From Planctomycetota bacterium (GTDB taxonomy: Bacteria; Planctomycetota; UBA1135; UBA2386): 64,000 nt of DNA. This document shows, one piece after another, positions 37,090 to 50,763 of the stretch. The DNA is taken from NCBI GenBank assembly GCA_016713175.1, contig JADJPQ010000003.1:558001-622000 (forward strand), in the 5' to 3' direction. Position 1 is the first letter of the stretch, and each line of letters begins with the position of its first letter. The notes under the pieces were generated by a model that made no database searches, was not told the origin of the DNA, and saw nothing but the letters and a program-made list of their open reading frames with translations. The position numbers and the translations under genes were made by a program.

Positions 37090-37623
37090 TCACGGTTGCC
37101 TGAACTTGCGAAGACCGAGACATCCAGCCACGTAGATCTCGTTGCCCGGTGCCGCCGGATCCAAGTCGGCAACCAGAATCGAGTTGAACGGCCCGACGCC
37201 ACCCTCGAGTCTTTCCTGGAACAGCAGGGAACCGACGTGGCCCTGTTTGTCGCGAGCGAATACGAACAGCTGGCCATCCATCGTCGTGACGACAAGCTCC
37301 TCGGTGTTGTTGTCGCGAATGGCATCGCCGGCGCAGATGCCGCTGACACCGTAAGCTTTGGGGTTGTTTGGACCCGAGCCGTCGAGCACTTTGACCGCGT
37401 GCTGGGCCAACGCGGCGCCGGTCCATTCCAACCACACAACGGCAGCAACGGCGTCGTCCGGCGGAAGCGTGTTGGGCAATGGCACTTGGTGATTCGTGGG
37501 CACAGCGTGCGTGAACAGCGTTCCAAGATACACATCGGCGCGCCGCCACGTTCCGATCACCGCGCCCCAGCTTTCGCGCCTCCGCAAATAGCGCTGTAGC
37601 GCAGCGATTGTCGGCCTCGACAC
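37090..37623 (-). pseudogene. tail fragment B: truncated copy of the propeller end of the large hydrolase
   Basis: 177 codons. From ADVYLGTLFTHAV to the end it matches the last ~150 residues of the large protein more closely than fragment A does. The first ~25 codons (LQRYLRRRESWGAV) are unrelated to the parent and are shared with the region before fragment A. No signal peptide is present, so if translated the product would stay in the cytosol, unlike its parent. It is best regarded as a duplication by-product that lies 14 bases before beta-helix copy 2. Confidence 0.7.
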
Positions 37624-37656
37624 GCCCGAGCCGCGTCGACAGTCTGGGCACGTGGC

Positions 37657-38922
37657 TCAGTAGCGGCCCGGGATGACGGGCTGGGTCAGGCGGATCGTGC
37701 CGTTAGGGGTCAGTTCGGCACCCTGGACGGTCACGGCGGTGCCGACGGCGGGCAGCGGGGCGATGCTCAGGGTCAGGGTGTGGTCGCCGGTGCTGCTCGA
37801 CGACAGGCCGAGGATGTGCAGGGAGCCGGGGGCCAAGTGCAGCATGCCCTGCGGCAAGTTGATCGGCGTCGACAGCAGGTTGCCCATGGCAAACACCGCG
37901 AAGGCGCCGGGTTCGGTGTACTGGCGCAGCGTGACCATCTGCGACGGCTCGTCCAGCGTCCAACTGGCTCCCGCAACCGGACCCCAGGTCGGCGGCGTGT
38001 AGAAGTTGAAGCCACCCTGTACCGACGTTCTCGGATCGACGTACACCGGGCCTGTGGGGAAGGCGGAATGGTACCGCTCGACTGCAGCGTCCTGGAAGTA
38101 CAGCGTCCAGCCGCCGATCAACGATGTGTTGCCAGCGCAGCGAACGACACCGCCCGCCATGACCACCGCGCCGGATGCATAGTTCCACAAGCCGAGCGGT
38201 GCGTACCACCAGCCGTCGGTGCCAACAGCCGTGCAGTTCGTCATCGTGATCTCGCCGCCGCGAATGACCATGACGGTGCCGGGCCAGGGCTGCAATCGTT
38301 CCACCGTGCCCCCACCAAAGTAACAGTCAGTTGCGAAGAGCTTGCCGCCATCGCACCACACGGCATTGGGCGCGTAGCACTGATGAACAACCGAGTTTGC
38401 AATGTAGACAGAGTCCGACCCGACAACCGCGATCGGTGGAGGCTGGGGGCTACCGTTTCTTCCGAACGTTGATACCACGTTTGTAAAAGGAACACCAATC
38501 ACCATGCTATCCACGACAACGGTACCACGACAATTCGTTGCTTGCACGCCACGATAAGGCAACGACCTCAACGAATTGTTGTCGTAAATATCGTCACCGT
38601 TACGAAACCCGGTTATCGTGACCCTCTGCGTCAACGTGAGCTGCTCGACCAGGAACTGACCAACCACCGGTGGTCGTGGGTCTTCTCCGCGTATCATGAG
38701 CGACTTACTCCGAACCGTTGGCGCTTCGTAGTACAAGCCGGTCGTCGCGAAGTCGACTGCACGGACCGATATCACGTCTCCATCGACAGCCGCGTCCACA
38801 GCCGGTTGCAGGTCGAGGAAGTCGGTGCCCGGTCGGTTCAGGCGGTCGACGATCAGGGTCCGCTGCGCCAACAACAGCGCACTGGACAGGAACAACACGA
38901 AGAGGATCATGAGACATCGCAT
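37657..38922 (-). CDS. beta-helix-like secreted protein, paralogue copy 3
   Basis: 421 residues, ATG at 38922 with an AGGACAGG ribosome site upstream. Signal peptide and N-terminal half are almost identical to copy 1. The C-terminal half differs from copies 1 and 2 at scattered positions (GDITMTNC-type changes, NLLSTPINLPQGMLHLAPGS, PVIPGRY). It lies 16 bases behind the stop of the large hydrolase gene, so it is probably co-translated and co-secreted with it; this hydrolase-helix pair looks like the ancestral unit of the amplification. Confidence 0.83.
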   Translation of the reverse strand: MRCLMILFVLFLSSALLLAQRTLIVDRLNRPGTDFLDLQPAVDAAVDGDVISVRAVDFATTGLYYEAPTVRSKSLMIRGEDPRPPVVGQFLVEQLTLTQRVTITGFRNGDDIYDNNSLRSLPYRGVQATNCRGTVVVDSMVIGVPFTNVVSTFGRNGSPQPPPIAVVGSDSVYIANSVVHQCYAPNAVWCDGGKLFATDCYFGGGTVERLQPWPGTVMVIRGGEITMTNCTAVGTDGWWYAPLGLWNYASGAVVMAGGVVRCAGNTSLIGGWTLYFQDAAVERYHSAFPTGPVYVDPRTSVQGGFNFYTPPTWGPVAGASWTLDEPSQMVTLRQYTEPGAFAVFAMGNLLSTPINLPQGMLHLAPGSLHILGLSSSSTGDHTLTLSIAPLPAVGTAVTVQGAELTPNGTIRLTQPVIPGRY

Positions 38923-38938
38923 GACGCACCTGTCCTTG

Positions 38939-43200
<4,262 letters not shown>

Positions 43201-43205
43201 CAGCA

Positions 43206-43212
43206 ACCTCCT
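43206..43212 (-). promoter_or_regulatory. strong ribosome binding site deciding the start of the giant hydrolase
   Basis: On the minus strand AGGAGGT lies six bases before the ATG at 43200, the strongest Shine-Dalgarno match noticed in the window. No comparable site precedes the in-frame GTG at 43120. It is the main reason for placing the natural start upstream of the repeat tract. Confidence 0.7.
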
Positions 43213-43340
43213 AGCTTGCTACGGACCATAGCCGGGCCAACCAGGAAGGCAACCCCCACAACCCACGAAGACTTCGTGCAAGCCGGTGCCCCTTGGCGGC
43301 AACCACCGGTCAAGGTGACCGGCACGCACCACCCGCCAAA

Positions 43341-44675
43341 TCACCTTCCGAGTCCACCCGGATCGCGAAGAAACGTCAGCACATCGGCGCCCAGTGCCGA
43401 CTCCTCACCCAGGATCATTGGCACCTGCGCATGACGACGCCCTGGTGCACGCGCGACTTCAACGCGCGTTCCAGCTTCGCGCGCACGTCCGGCGAACGCA
43501 TTCGCATCGGCGAGCAGCATCGGCAGATCACCAGCTCCGACCACGCAAAACACCGGCGGCAGCAAGACACCATGCGTCACCGGACTCGAGGCGGCCATCT
43601 CAGACTCGCCACCAAACACCGTCGCATCACCTTCACGCAACAGCAGATCACCCAATCGCCGACCGCGCCCCGACTCCGCCGCGCGCAGATCGGTCGGGGG
43701 ACTGAGCGCCAGCACCCCAGCGATGTCCGCCTTCCGCACCGCCACGGCCTCGAGCCATTGCGGATCGCTTGCGAGCAGCAACGCCGCCCACGCGCCCGAA
43801 CCGTGACCTGCCAGCACGATCGGCGAGTCGGCCGCGAACTGCCCGTGCAGACCAGCCCGTACCGCTGTCACCGCGTGCGCGAGATCCTGCATCGCCAGTC
43901 GCCACGAGCCCGCGGCGCCGAGCCGATGATGCGCCACGACGCAGCGGATGCCAGCGGCCTGCAATGCGGCAGCGATCGGTTGCGGGTCCTGTCCGGCCTG
44001 CCGCCAGCCCGAGCCCGCGATCCACACCACCACCGGTCCCTGCGCCGGACCGCCGGGCGGCTGCCAAACCTGCACGCGGCGCTGCGGCACGGCGGCGTCG
44101 ATCGCGAGTTCGGTGACGGTGCCAAGCATTCCGGCGATCGCAGTTCGCAATTCGACGAACGCCGCCGCGGCTTCCGGATGCGCCACCGCCCGCCGTTCGT
44201 GCAACCGCGGCCCCGGGTGCACGTAGCGCACGATGCCCGCGGCATCGGTCAGCACGCTGATGCTGGTGGCCTGCGCCGACGCGCCCCGCTGCAGCAGCGG
44301 TCGCAGTTCGCGCCAATCGTCATCGCGCGCCAACACCGCATCGACCCCAAGACCGGCCAGATAGGCCTGCAAACGCGCGTCGGCCGGCGGCCGGCCCGAC
44401 TTGTCATGGAACACCGCCACCAGCCGCAGTCCCTGCGCCGCATGCGCCTTCGCCAACGCCGCGAGGTCGGGCAGACTGTCGCGGCAGAACGGACAGTCGA
44501 CGGTCCACCACCGCCACAGGGTCGGCCCGGGAGCCGGCGGCTTGCCGTCGGCAGTCACCCAGCGCAGCGCGGCGAGTTCGCCGAGTGGTTGCCCGATCAG
44601 ACTCGCGGGCGACGGCTGTTGCTGCGCCAACGACGCGACGGCGAGCAGGAAGAGGACCAGGAACCGCACCCGCAC
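43341..44675 (-). CDS. secreted redoxin (TlpA-like) fused to an alpha/beta-hydrolase
   Basis: 444 residues from a GTG at 44675 (GTG 44669 and ATG 44711 also possible); the signal peptide is MRVRFLVLFLLAVASLAQQ. Residues ~25-160 are a thioredoxin-fold redoxin with the active-site pair in VDCPFCRDSLP (C61, C64). Residues ~195-444 are a BD-FAE/esterase-like hydrolase with oxyanion loop VWIAGSGWRQAG, nucleophile S293 in LAGHGSGAWAAL and a late histidine in GRRHAQVPMIL. The combination is unusual. It may tie ester or peptide hydrolysis to thiol redox state in the periplasm, or simply be a two-domain enzyme. Confidence 0.8.
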   Translation of the reverse strand: MRVRFLVLFLLAVASLAQQQPSPASLIGQPLGELAALRWVTADGKPPAPGPTLWRWWTVDCPFCRDSLPDLAALAKAHAAQGLRLVAVFHDKSGRPPADARLQAYLAGLGVDAVLARDDDWRELRPLLQRGASAQATSISVLTDAAGIVRYVHPGPRLHERRAVAHPEAAAAFVELRTAIAGMLGTVTELAIDAAVPQRRVQVWQPPGGPAQGPVVVWIAGSGWRQAGQDPQPIAAALQAAGIRCVVAHHRLGAAGSWRLAMQDLAHAVTAVRAGLHGQFAADSPIVLAGHGSGAWAALLLASDPQWLEAVAVRKADIAGVLALSPPTDLRAAESGRGRRLGDLLLREGDATVFGGESEMAASSPVTHGVLLPPVFCVVGAGDLPMLLADANAFAGRAREAGTRVEVARAPGRRHAQVPMILGEESALGADVLTFLRDPGGLGR

Positions 44676-44709
44676 AGGATATCCGTTCGGGTCACCGTAG
44701 GATGCCGGC

Positions 44710-45489
44710 ATGTCCACCCGATCAGGGTTCCGTGTCGTGCTGCCGCTGTTGCTCCTGCTGCCCACCGCCTGCACCGGGAATGCGATCCAGATCGGCAAGA
44801 CCTCGACCCGGCTGACGTCGCCGGCGGCGATCGCGATGCTCGACATGCAACTTGCCACCGGTGTGCTCGACGTCCAGCAGCACCAAGAGCCCGACGTGAC
44901 CGTCGATGCCGAGATCTGGGCGACCGGCACACTCGCCGACAGCCACACCGGCGCGGTCCGCGAAATGCCGTTCGCCGATTGGATCGAGCTGACGGCGACC
45001 GATGGCACCCTGCGCCTTCGCAACCACAAGAACGACGACGAACACCAATTGCGGATGGTCGTGCGCGTGCCGACCACCCCGGCCCACGCTGCGCTGCACG
45101 TCCAGGTCGGCGAGTTGCGGGGCACGTTCACCCGGCTGCGCGAAGTCGACGCAGTCATCGAGACGGGAACGCAGAAGCTGAGACTCGGCGAGATCGCCGG
45201 CAAATTGAACGCGCGCGTCGGCACCGGTCAGCTCGAAGTGCAGGCGACGCAGGCACCGCAGGGCGCGACCTCGCTCGAAGTGGGCACCGGCACGATCGAC
45301 TTCGATCTGCCGACCGACGTGGCGGGTCGGTTCGACCTGGCGGTGCGGACCGGCGGCCTCGACGGCCTGAGCAGCTTCGGTCTGCGGGAAGTACGCGACG
45401 TGACCAGCGCTACGGCCAAGGGCGAACGCGGCACCGGCGGCCAGCCGTTCGTGCTGCGCGCCGGGACCGGGCAGATCCGATTGCGCTGA
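44710..45489 (+). CDS. putative lipoprotein, DUF4097-like beta-helical repeat
   Basis: 259 residues with a lipobox (LLLLLPTACTG). The mature part repeats short strands alternating with turns (LDMQLATGVLDVQQHQ, LHVQVGELRGTFTRL, RVGTGQLEVQATQAP, LEVGTGTIDFDLP). This is the pattern of DUF4097-type putative adhesin or anti-sigma-associated beta-solenoids. It diverges from the redoxin-hydrolase gene, whose longest possible form would overlap this start. Confidence 0.68.
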   Translation: MSTRSGFRVVLPLLLLLPTACTGNAIQIGKTSTRLTSPAAIAMLDMQLATGVLDVQQHQEPDVTVDAEIWATGTLADSHTGAVREMPFADWIELTATDGTLRLRNHKNDDEHQLRMVVRVPTTPAHAALHVQVGELRGTFTRLREVDAVIETGTQKLRLGEIAGKLNARVGTGQLEVQATQAPQGATSLEVGTGTIDFDLPTDVAGRFDLAVRTGGLDGLSSFGLREVRDVTSATAKGERGTGGQPFVLRAGTGQIRLR

Positions 45490-45521
45490 GGTCGTGAGGC
45501 ACGGCCGGTCGATGTACCGGC

Positions 45522-46076
45522 ATGAAGACCGCGCATTGGATGACCTGGGAAGGCGGTGTCGACCTGGTCGCGATGACCCAGCCGGGACTCGCCCAGCCAA
45601 ACGTGATCCTGCATGTGGCCCGCATCGTGCACACACCGATCGGCTCGGCACCGGCGGGCATCGTGTTCTGGCAGCCGGATGCCAAGGCGCCGCCAGCGTT
45701 GTGCGGCTTCGTCTGCGGCGATCCGCGCATCGGCGCGTGGTTTGGCCCGCACATCTTTGCCGGCACACCGTTCGAGAAGGTGCCGGCGCTGGCCGCGCGC
45801 ATCACCGTGCAGATCGATGGCAAGGTCGCGAGTTCGCGGATCGAGGTCGGCGGCAAGGTGTTCGCGGTGACGCTCGGCGAACTCGGAGCGGCGACGCTGG
45901 TCCATCGTGCCGCTGGCAGCCCGATGCCGTTCGCGCAGCAGGGACTCGAGGCCGCGGCCGGCAAGGCCACGCTCGAAGTCGACGGCCAGAAGGTCGCCAT
46001 CACCGTCCCACCGGTCGCCATGGGAGGCGGCCCCGGCGCGTGCCTTGCCGCAACCGGCATCTACGCGCGACCGTGA
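45522..46076 (+). CDS. hypothetical protein
   Basis: 184 residues, no signal peptide or membrane segment, mixed alpha/beta composition. It contains a CGFVCGDP segment and a glycine-rich end (VAMGGGPGACLAATG). No family was recognised. It lies 32 bases after the preceding lipoprotein gene and could be in the same transcript. Confidence 0.62.
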   Translation: MKTAHWMTWEGGVDLVAMTQPGLAQPNVILHVARIVHTPIGSAPAGIVFWQPDAKAPPALCGFVCGDPRIGAWFGPHIFAGTPFEKVPALAARITVQIDGKVASSRIEVGGKVFAVTLGELGAATLVHRAAGSPMPFAQQGLEAAAGKATLEVDGQKVAITVPPVAMGGGPGACLAATGIYARP

Positions 46077-46199
46077 TCGGGTGGTAGCACCGGCGTTTGC
46101 GATCGAGCGCGAAAACCCGCTGCGCCGCGACGGAAGGATTGACGACACGCCCCGGCGTGGTGACAACGTGCAATCGCCGGCGGACCCGGCGAACGCCGC

Positions 46200-47540
46200 A
46201 TGTGCCACCGGAACCGCGCCAATCGACTATTCGCGTTCGTCGCCGCAACTGCCCCGTGGCTGTGCGCCCAGCAGGATCCGCCGCGGGTACGCTATCACCC
46301 GCTGGCCGGCATGGACCCGGACGGACGCATCGAACGGCCGCAACTGCCGGACGACCTGCCCAACCCGGAGCGATGGCGCTACACGCCGCCTGGTCGGATC
46401 ATGCCGGGCAACGTGCTGGAGCGGTTCCTGGTCAGCAGCTTCATCACGCCGCTGCTGTTCCGTGAGGCCGACATCGGCGCCGGCGGCGGCATCGCGCTCA
46501 CCGACATCGACTTCCGCAACCAGGACTACCGCGAGTTCGCCAACGTCCTGCTGACCTACAGCGAAGAGGGGCAGCAGGCGTACCGGATCAACTGGCGCCG
46601 TTGGCTGAACCACCGCAAGCTCGACAACGGCGGCGTGATCCGCGACGAACGCAGCATCCTGTCCGGCCAGATCGGCTACGAGAAGACGTTGACACGGCGG
46701 TTCTTCGGCTTTGGCAGCCGCACCGACGAGACGGCGGAGACCAGCTACTCGGAAGAGTTCCCGGCGGTCGCCCTCGGCATCCAATCGTCACTGCCCGAGG
46801 CGGGCGACGATCTGCTGCTCAGTGCCGGCGTGCGTCTCGAACACCACGAACTGGGCCGCGGCCGCGTCAGCACCGTGCCGACCACGGATGCGATGTTCGC
46901 TCGCGAGTTCGCCGCCGGCGACGATCTCGATCAGTTGTGGCTCAATGTCGGGCTCGCCTACGACACGCGCGACAGCCTGCACCAGCCCTATCGGGGCTGG
47001 CGCGTCGGCGTCCACGCGGCAACGGCGGTGCAGACCGGCGGCGAAGTCGGCTCGATCGTCGGCGTCGAGGCGCGTCAGGTGTTTCCGCTGCGGCCGCTGC
47101 TGCACCGCGGCGGCGACCATCGGGAAGAGAACCCGCCGACCGACGTGCTGGCGGTCGCGGCATTCGTCAACGACACGATCGGCGATCTGCCGTTCCACAA
47201 TCTGCCGACACTCGGCGGCTCGTACACGCTGCGCGGCTACACCGACAACCGCTTCACCGATCAGTCGTCGGCGCATGCGAGCATCGAGTACCGGATCGGC
47301 CTGATCCCGCGCGGTTTCGCCGTGACCGACACGATCCGGGTCGAACGGATCGGCCTGGCGTTCTTCTACGAAGGCGGCACCCTGGCCGACAGCTTCGGCG
47401 ACCTGACCGATGGTCGCTACCTCGACAGCTGGGGCATGGGCCTGCGCCTTGCGTTCGCGCGCGAAGCGAGCTTTCGGATCGATCTGGGCATTTCCGACGA
47501 AGACACCAACCTGATCCTCAACTTCGGCAACTCGTTCTGA
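46200..47540 (+). CDS. Omp85-type outer membrane barrel (BamA/TamA surface-antigen domain) without POTRA domains
   Basis: 446 residues; signal peptide to LCAQQ. A short periplasmic region (to ~residue 75) is followed by the 16-strand barrel. Family marks are the LGLAYDTRDS strand and the substrate loop LGGSYTLRGYTDNRFTDQSS (LRGY is the conserved lid motif) followed by SIEYRIGL. The final strand is NLILNFGNSF, ending in phenylalanine. BamA and TamA carry five and three POTRA domains respectively; none fit in this N-terminus. It may export or anchor one surface protein. Confidence 0.85.
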   Translation: MCHRNRANRLFAFVAATAPWLCAQQDPPRVRYHPLAGMDPDGRIERPQLPDDLPNPERWRYTPPGRIMPGNVLERFLVSSFITPLLFREADIGAGGGIALTDIDFRNQDYREFANVLLTYSEEGQQAYRINWRRWLNHRKLDNGGVIRDERSILSGQIGYEKTLTRRFFGFGSRTDETAETSYSEEFPAVALGIQSSLPEAGDDLLLSAGVRLEHHELGRGRVSTVPTTDAMFAREFAAGDDLDQLWLNVGLAYDTRDSLHQPYRGWRVGVHAATAVQTGGEVGSIVGVEARQVFPLRPLLHRGGDHREENPPTDVLAVAAFVNDTIGDLPFHNLPTLGGSYTLRGYTDNRFTDQSSAHASIEYRIGLIPRGFAVTDTIRVERIGLAFFYEGGTLADSFGDLTDGRYLDSWGMGLRLAFAREASFRIDLGISDEDTNLILNFGNSF

Positions 47541-47596
47541 ACCGATGAGCCCCGGCGAAATGGACGCCATCGGCATCCTTGCGTCGCCCGGCGTGG

Positions 47597-50548
47597 TCAG
47601 TGCCAGATCAGCCGCAGGCTCTGGACGATCGGCCGCGCATTCGCTGGCCAGGTCAGATCGATCCGGATGAAGTCCGGCACGTCGCGGTTGCAGTTGTCGA
47701 CCTGCCCGGCCCGACCGCAATCGGTGCGCCACGGTCCGACGCGAGTCGGATCGGGGTTGTTGCCGGCATCGGCCAACGTGCTCTGGAAGCGCGCGACGAT
47801 CGCGCCGTTGGCGTCGGCCAGCGCTGGTCCGAACGCCGGGTCATCGGAGAACGTGACCGGACTGCCGTTGACCAGCAACGTCAGTTCATAGCGTTCGAGC
47901 ACCGCGTTGGCACCGGGAGCTCCGACCGCCAGCCAGGTCGAGCGCAGGCCGGAGCGCGCGTCGCGGTCGAGCAACGGTCCCTGATCACTGCCCGTGATCG
48001 GGGGCAACGTCGTGCCTGGCGTACCGGCCTGCAGACTCTCCAGCCGGATCAACCCGGGGGCACCGGCGCCACCATTGCTGACCCCGGTCGCCCAGGCCAA
48101 CGCTGCGCTGTCGGACACCGAACCAGGGCTCCCCGACACGTCGAGCGTGCCGCTGTTCTGCACCGCACCGGTCGCCTGCAACAGCAACGAGCCGCCGGAG
48201 CCACCGCCGCCCGGTGACGGGTAGCCACTGGCAAAACTGTCGAAGCGGAAGCCGGCGCCGCCGCGCGCCTCGATGAGTCCGCCGTTGCCGACGACGATGT
48301 CGCGGCCACCGCGCAGCGCCAAGGCACCGCCGCCACCCGAGCCAGCGGCACCGGAACGCCATGGCCAGGTCGGCGTCGCTTGCACGATCAGGTACGGATG
48401 ACTGCCGCCGCCACCGCCGCCGGAGCCGCCGATCAGATAGTGCGCCAACGAAGTCGTGCCGGCCAACACCCCCGGCAGCGGGAAGTTCACGCCGCCCCCG
48501 GTGTTCGGCCCCGCGATCACCGACGCATTCGGCACGACGCTGCCCGCCGAGCCCGGACCGCGGAAGCCGCCGCCGCCGCCGCCGCCGGCAATGTTGCCCG
48601 CAAACACCGTGAAGTACGAGAAGACGACCGAACTGTTCAACCCGTTCGCCGGGAACATCAGTGCGCCGCGCCCGCCAGTGCCAACCGCCTGCGCGGTGTA
48701 GGCGTGCCCGGCCGGCAGGCGCACGTCACTGCCGACGCGGCCATGGTTCAAGGTGACGCCGTTGACGACCGTCGGGCCAAACCCCGTGCAGCGATCGCCG
48801 CCGGCTCCACCGCGGCCACCGCCGGCACCAGGACGCCCTCCTGGTTGTCCGGTCGGACTGGGCGTCGCGCCGCCGGTGACGAAGGGTTCCAACGCGTCGC
48901 CGCTGATGTCCAGCACGCCGTCGATCTGCACTCGGCCGCGCACCAGCAACTGGGCCGGCGCGACACCGCGGAACCGGACTTCCGTACCGGCCGGGATCAC
49001 CAGTTCGGCGAAGTAGAACCGGCCGTCGGTGATCGTCTCCGGCAGGTTCGAACGCGTCAGGCTCGCCGGGATCGTCGTGTGGTCGGTGTCGAACTCGAAG
49101 ACGTTGCCACCGAGCGCGGTGCCGATGGTGGGATCGAAGCTGCCATGCCTGCCGTCGCCACCGACAACGACGGATGCCGGCAGCGCCGAGACGGTCGCGT
49201 CGGTCGTGGCCGCATCGAGAGCCGCGGTGGTCTGCTGCAGCACGCTGCCGACGCCGATGCGCGCTTCCAGGCCGTTGCTGGCCGCGAGCGAACCGCCGGC
49301 ACCGAGTGCCAACGTCTGCACGTAGAACGACAAGCCCGCCAGGGACGGTGTCGACGGCAGCAGCAGGGTCCACGTCGGTGACGCGGGCAACAGCACAGCG
49401 GCTGCCGGATCGATCCACAACAGACACCCGGGCGCAGGCAAGGGCGTCGGCAACTGCGCGCCGCTGGTCGTGACGCGGTTGGAGAACCCGGCAGCACCGA
49501 ACAACGCACCCGCTGGCGATCCGACGTTCATCAAGAAGCCGCTGCCGAGCAATGGCCCGACATCATTGGCGGCTCGCAGTTGCAGCCCACCACAGCCAGC
49601 ACCGTACACCCCGGCGCCGGGCCGGGGGTCGGTCACCCACGCGAACACCTGCCTGGCAGCGCCCACCGCCGAACTCCCGTTCAGCAGCACGAGCTGGCGC
49701 CGTTCGTCATCGTGGACCAGCGCCGCGCCCGAACGCGGACTCGGCGCCGAGGCGGGCTGCAGCTGGGTCCATGCAAGCCCGTTCCACTCCCACGTGTCGC
49801 CGAGCAGCGTACCGCCGGCCGCTTCGCCGCCGAACAGCAGCGTCCGGGCCGACCAGCGATCCCACGCCATCGAGGCGAACGTGCGCGCTGGTGGCATCGT
49901 GATGCCGGTGATCCGCAGCCAGCCGTTGCCGTCGTAGCGCCACAGATCGTCGCGGATCGGTCCACCCAGGCTCGTCGACCCGCCGAACATCCACACGTAG
50001 CCGCGCGCAGCGTCGTACGTCGCAGCCCCACCGCCACGCACGCCGGCAAGGCCGACGACTCGCGACGTCCAGTTCGCCCCGTCCCACTCCCATGTGTCAC
50101 CCGAACCGAGCCCGCCGAGGAACCCACCGACCAGCACCGTTCGCTGACGCCATTCGTCGTAGGCCATCACCGCGTTGCGGCGCGGCGTCGGCGACGTCGC
50201 GGGGGTCCGTCGCAGCCAGGCCGTGCCGTCGTACTCCCAGGTGTCCGCGAAGTCCTGGGTCGTGACGGGATCATGACCACCGAACAACACGATGCGGCCG
50301 CGGGTCCGGTCGGTTGCCATCGCGGCGCCCAGGCGCGCGCCCGGCCCGGTGATCGGGGCAAACAGCTGGCCATCGAAGACGAATGCGCCGGTCGAGCCAA
50401 CCGTCGCCAGACGCGAGCCGGGCAGCCAGGCTGCTGCGGATTGGACATCGTTGGCTCCGGGTTGTCCGGGCGCCACGGCCGACCATTGGGCAAATGCAGA
50501 CGACCCGGCGGTCAGCAGGGCAAGCGGCGCGAGTGGGATGCGGGGCAT
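47597..50548 (-). CDS. giant secreted Kelch-repeat protein with glycine-rich C-terminus
   Basis: 983 residues; the ATG at 50548 has AGGA nine bases upstream and opens a signal peptide (MPRIPLAPLALLTAGSSAFA). Residues ~45-300 hold Kelch blades (RIVLFGGHDPVTTQDFADTW, RTVLVGGFLGGLGSGDTWEW, LLFGGEAAGGTLLGDTWEW), a galactose-oxidase-central-domain type propeller. Residues ~305-430 carry the lineage-specific domain (GAGVYGAGCGGLQL ... STPSLAGLSFYVQTL ... SNGLEARIG). The remainder is low-complexity beta structure with poly-glycine runs (from CCG-rich DNA around 48560-48600) and resembles an adhesin or surface layer stalk. Confidence 0.8.
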   Translation of the reverse strand: MPRIPLAPLALLTAGSSAFAQWSAVAPGQPGANDVQSAAAWLPGSRLATVGSTGAFVFDGQLFAPITGPGARLGAAMATDRTRGRIVLFGGHDPVTTQDFADTWEYDGTAWLRRTPATSPTPRRNAVMAYDEWRQRTVLVGGFLGGLGSGDTWEWDGANWTSRVVGLAGVRGGGAATYDAARGYVWMFGGSTSLGGPIRDDLWRYDGNGWLRITGITMPPARTFASMAWDRWSARTLLFGGEAAGGTLLGDTWEWNGLAWTQLQPASAPSPRSGAALVHDDERRQLVLLNGSSAVGAARQVFAWVTDPRPGAGVYGAGCGGLQLRAANDVGPLLGSGFLMNVGSPAGALFGAAGFSNRVTTSGAQLPTPLPAPGCLLWIDPAAAVLLPASPTWTLLLPSTPSLAGLSFYVQTLALGAGGSLAASNGLEARIGVGSVLQQTTAALDAATTDATVSALPASVVVGGDGRHGSFDPTIGTALGGNVFEFDTDHTTIPASLTRSNLPETITDGRFYFAELVIPAGTEVRFRGVAPAQLLVRGRVQIDGVLDISGDALEPFVTGGATPSPTGQPGGRPGAGGGRGGAGGDRCTGFGPTVVNGVTLNHGRVGSDVRLPAGHAYTAQAVGTGGRGALMFPANGLNSSVVFSYFTVFAGNIAGGGGGGGFRGPGSAGSVVPNASVIAGPNTGGGVNFPLPGVLAGTTSLAHYLIGGSGGGGGGSHPYLIVQATPTWPWRSGAAGSGGGGALALRGGRDIVVGNGGLIEARGGAGFRFDSFASGYPSPGGGGSGGSLLLQATGAVQNSGTLDVSGSPGSVSDSAALAWATGVSNGGAGAPGLIRLESLQAGTPGTTLPPITGSDQGPLLDRDARSGLRSTWLAVGAPGANAVLERYELTLLVNGSPVTFSDDPAFGPALADANGAIVARFQSTLADAGNNPDPTRVGPWRTDCGRAGQVDNCNRDVPDFIRIDLTWPANARPIVQSLRLIWH

Positions 50549-50662
50549 GTGGGTCATTCCTGTCGACAGCAGAACCGAGGCGACGGCGTTGCAGGGACTG
50601 AGGATAGCCCGCGCGACGCTGGAGGTTGCGCCCCCCGCGCCAGCGAAGGCCGGCATCGGGCA

Positions 50663-50709
50663 CAAAACGACTGCGGCGGCCCGACTCGTCACCGAGTCGG
50701 CCGCCGCAG
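50663..50709 (-). terminator. intrinsic terminator of the di-haem peroxidase gene
   Basis: On the minus strand, 55 bases after the stop at 50764, there is a GC-rich stem of 17 base pairs with one bulged base (arms CTGCGGCGGC... and ...GCCGCCGCAG) and a four-base loop, followed at once by TCGTTTTGTG. It is the clearest Rho-independent terminator in the window and separates the peroxidase from the Kelch gene. Confidence 0.75.
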
Positions 50710-50763
50710 CGGCAGTTCCCGCCCGTCTTGCAGGCGCGGAATCTGTCCGGAATCGTCAGCCGA

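Noticed and set aside
47541..47596. Bidirectional terminator between convergent genes
   Set aside because: Only a six-base arm pair with a twenty-base loop and no T-run was found, too weak to call.
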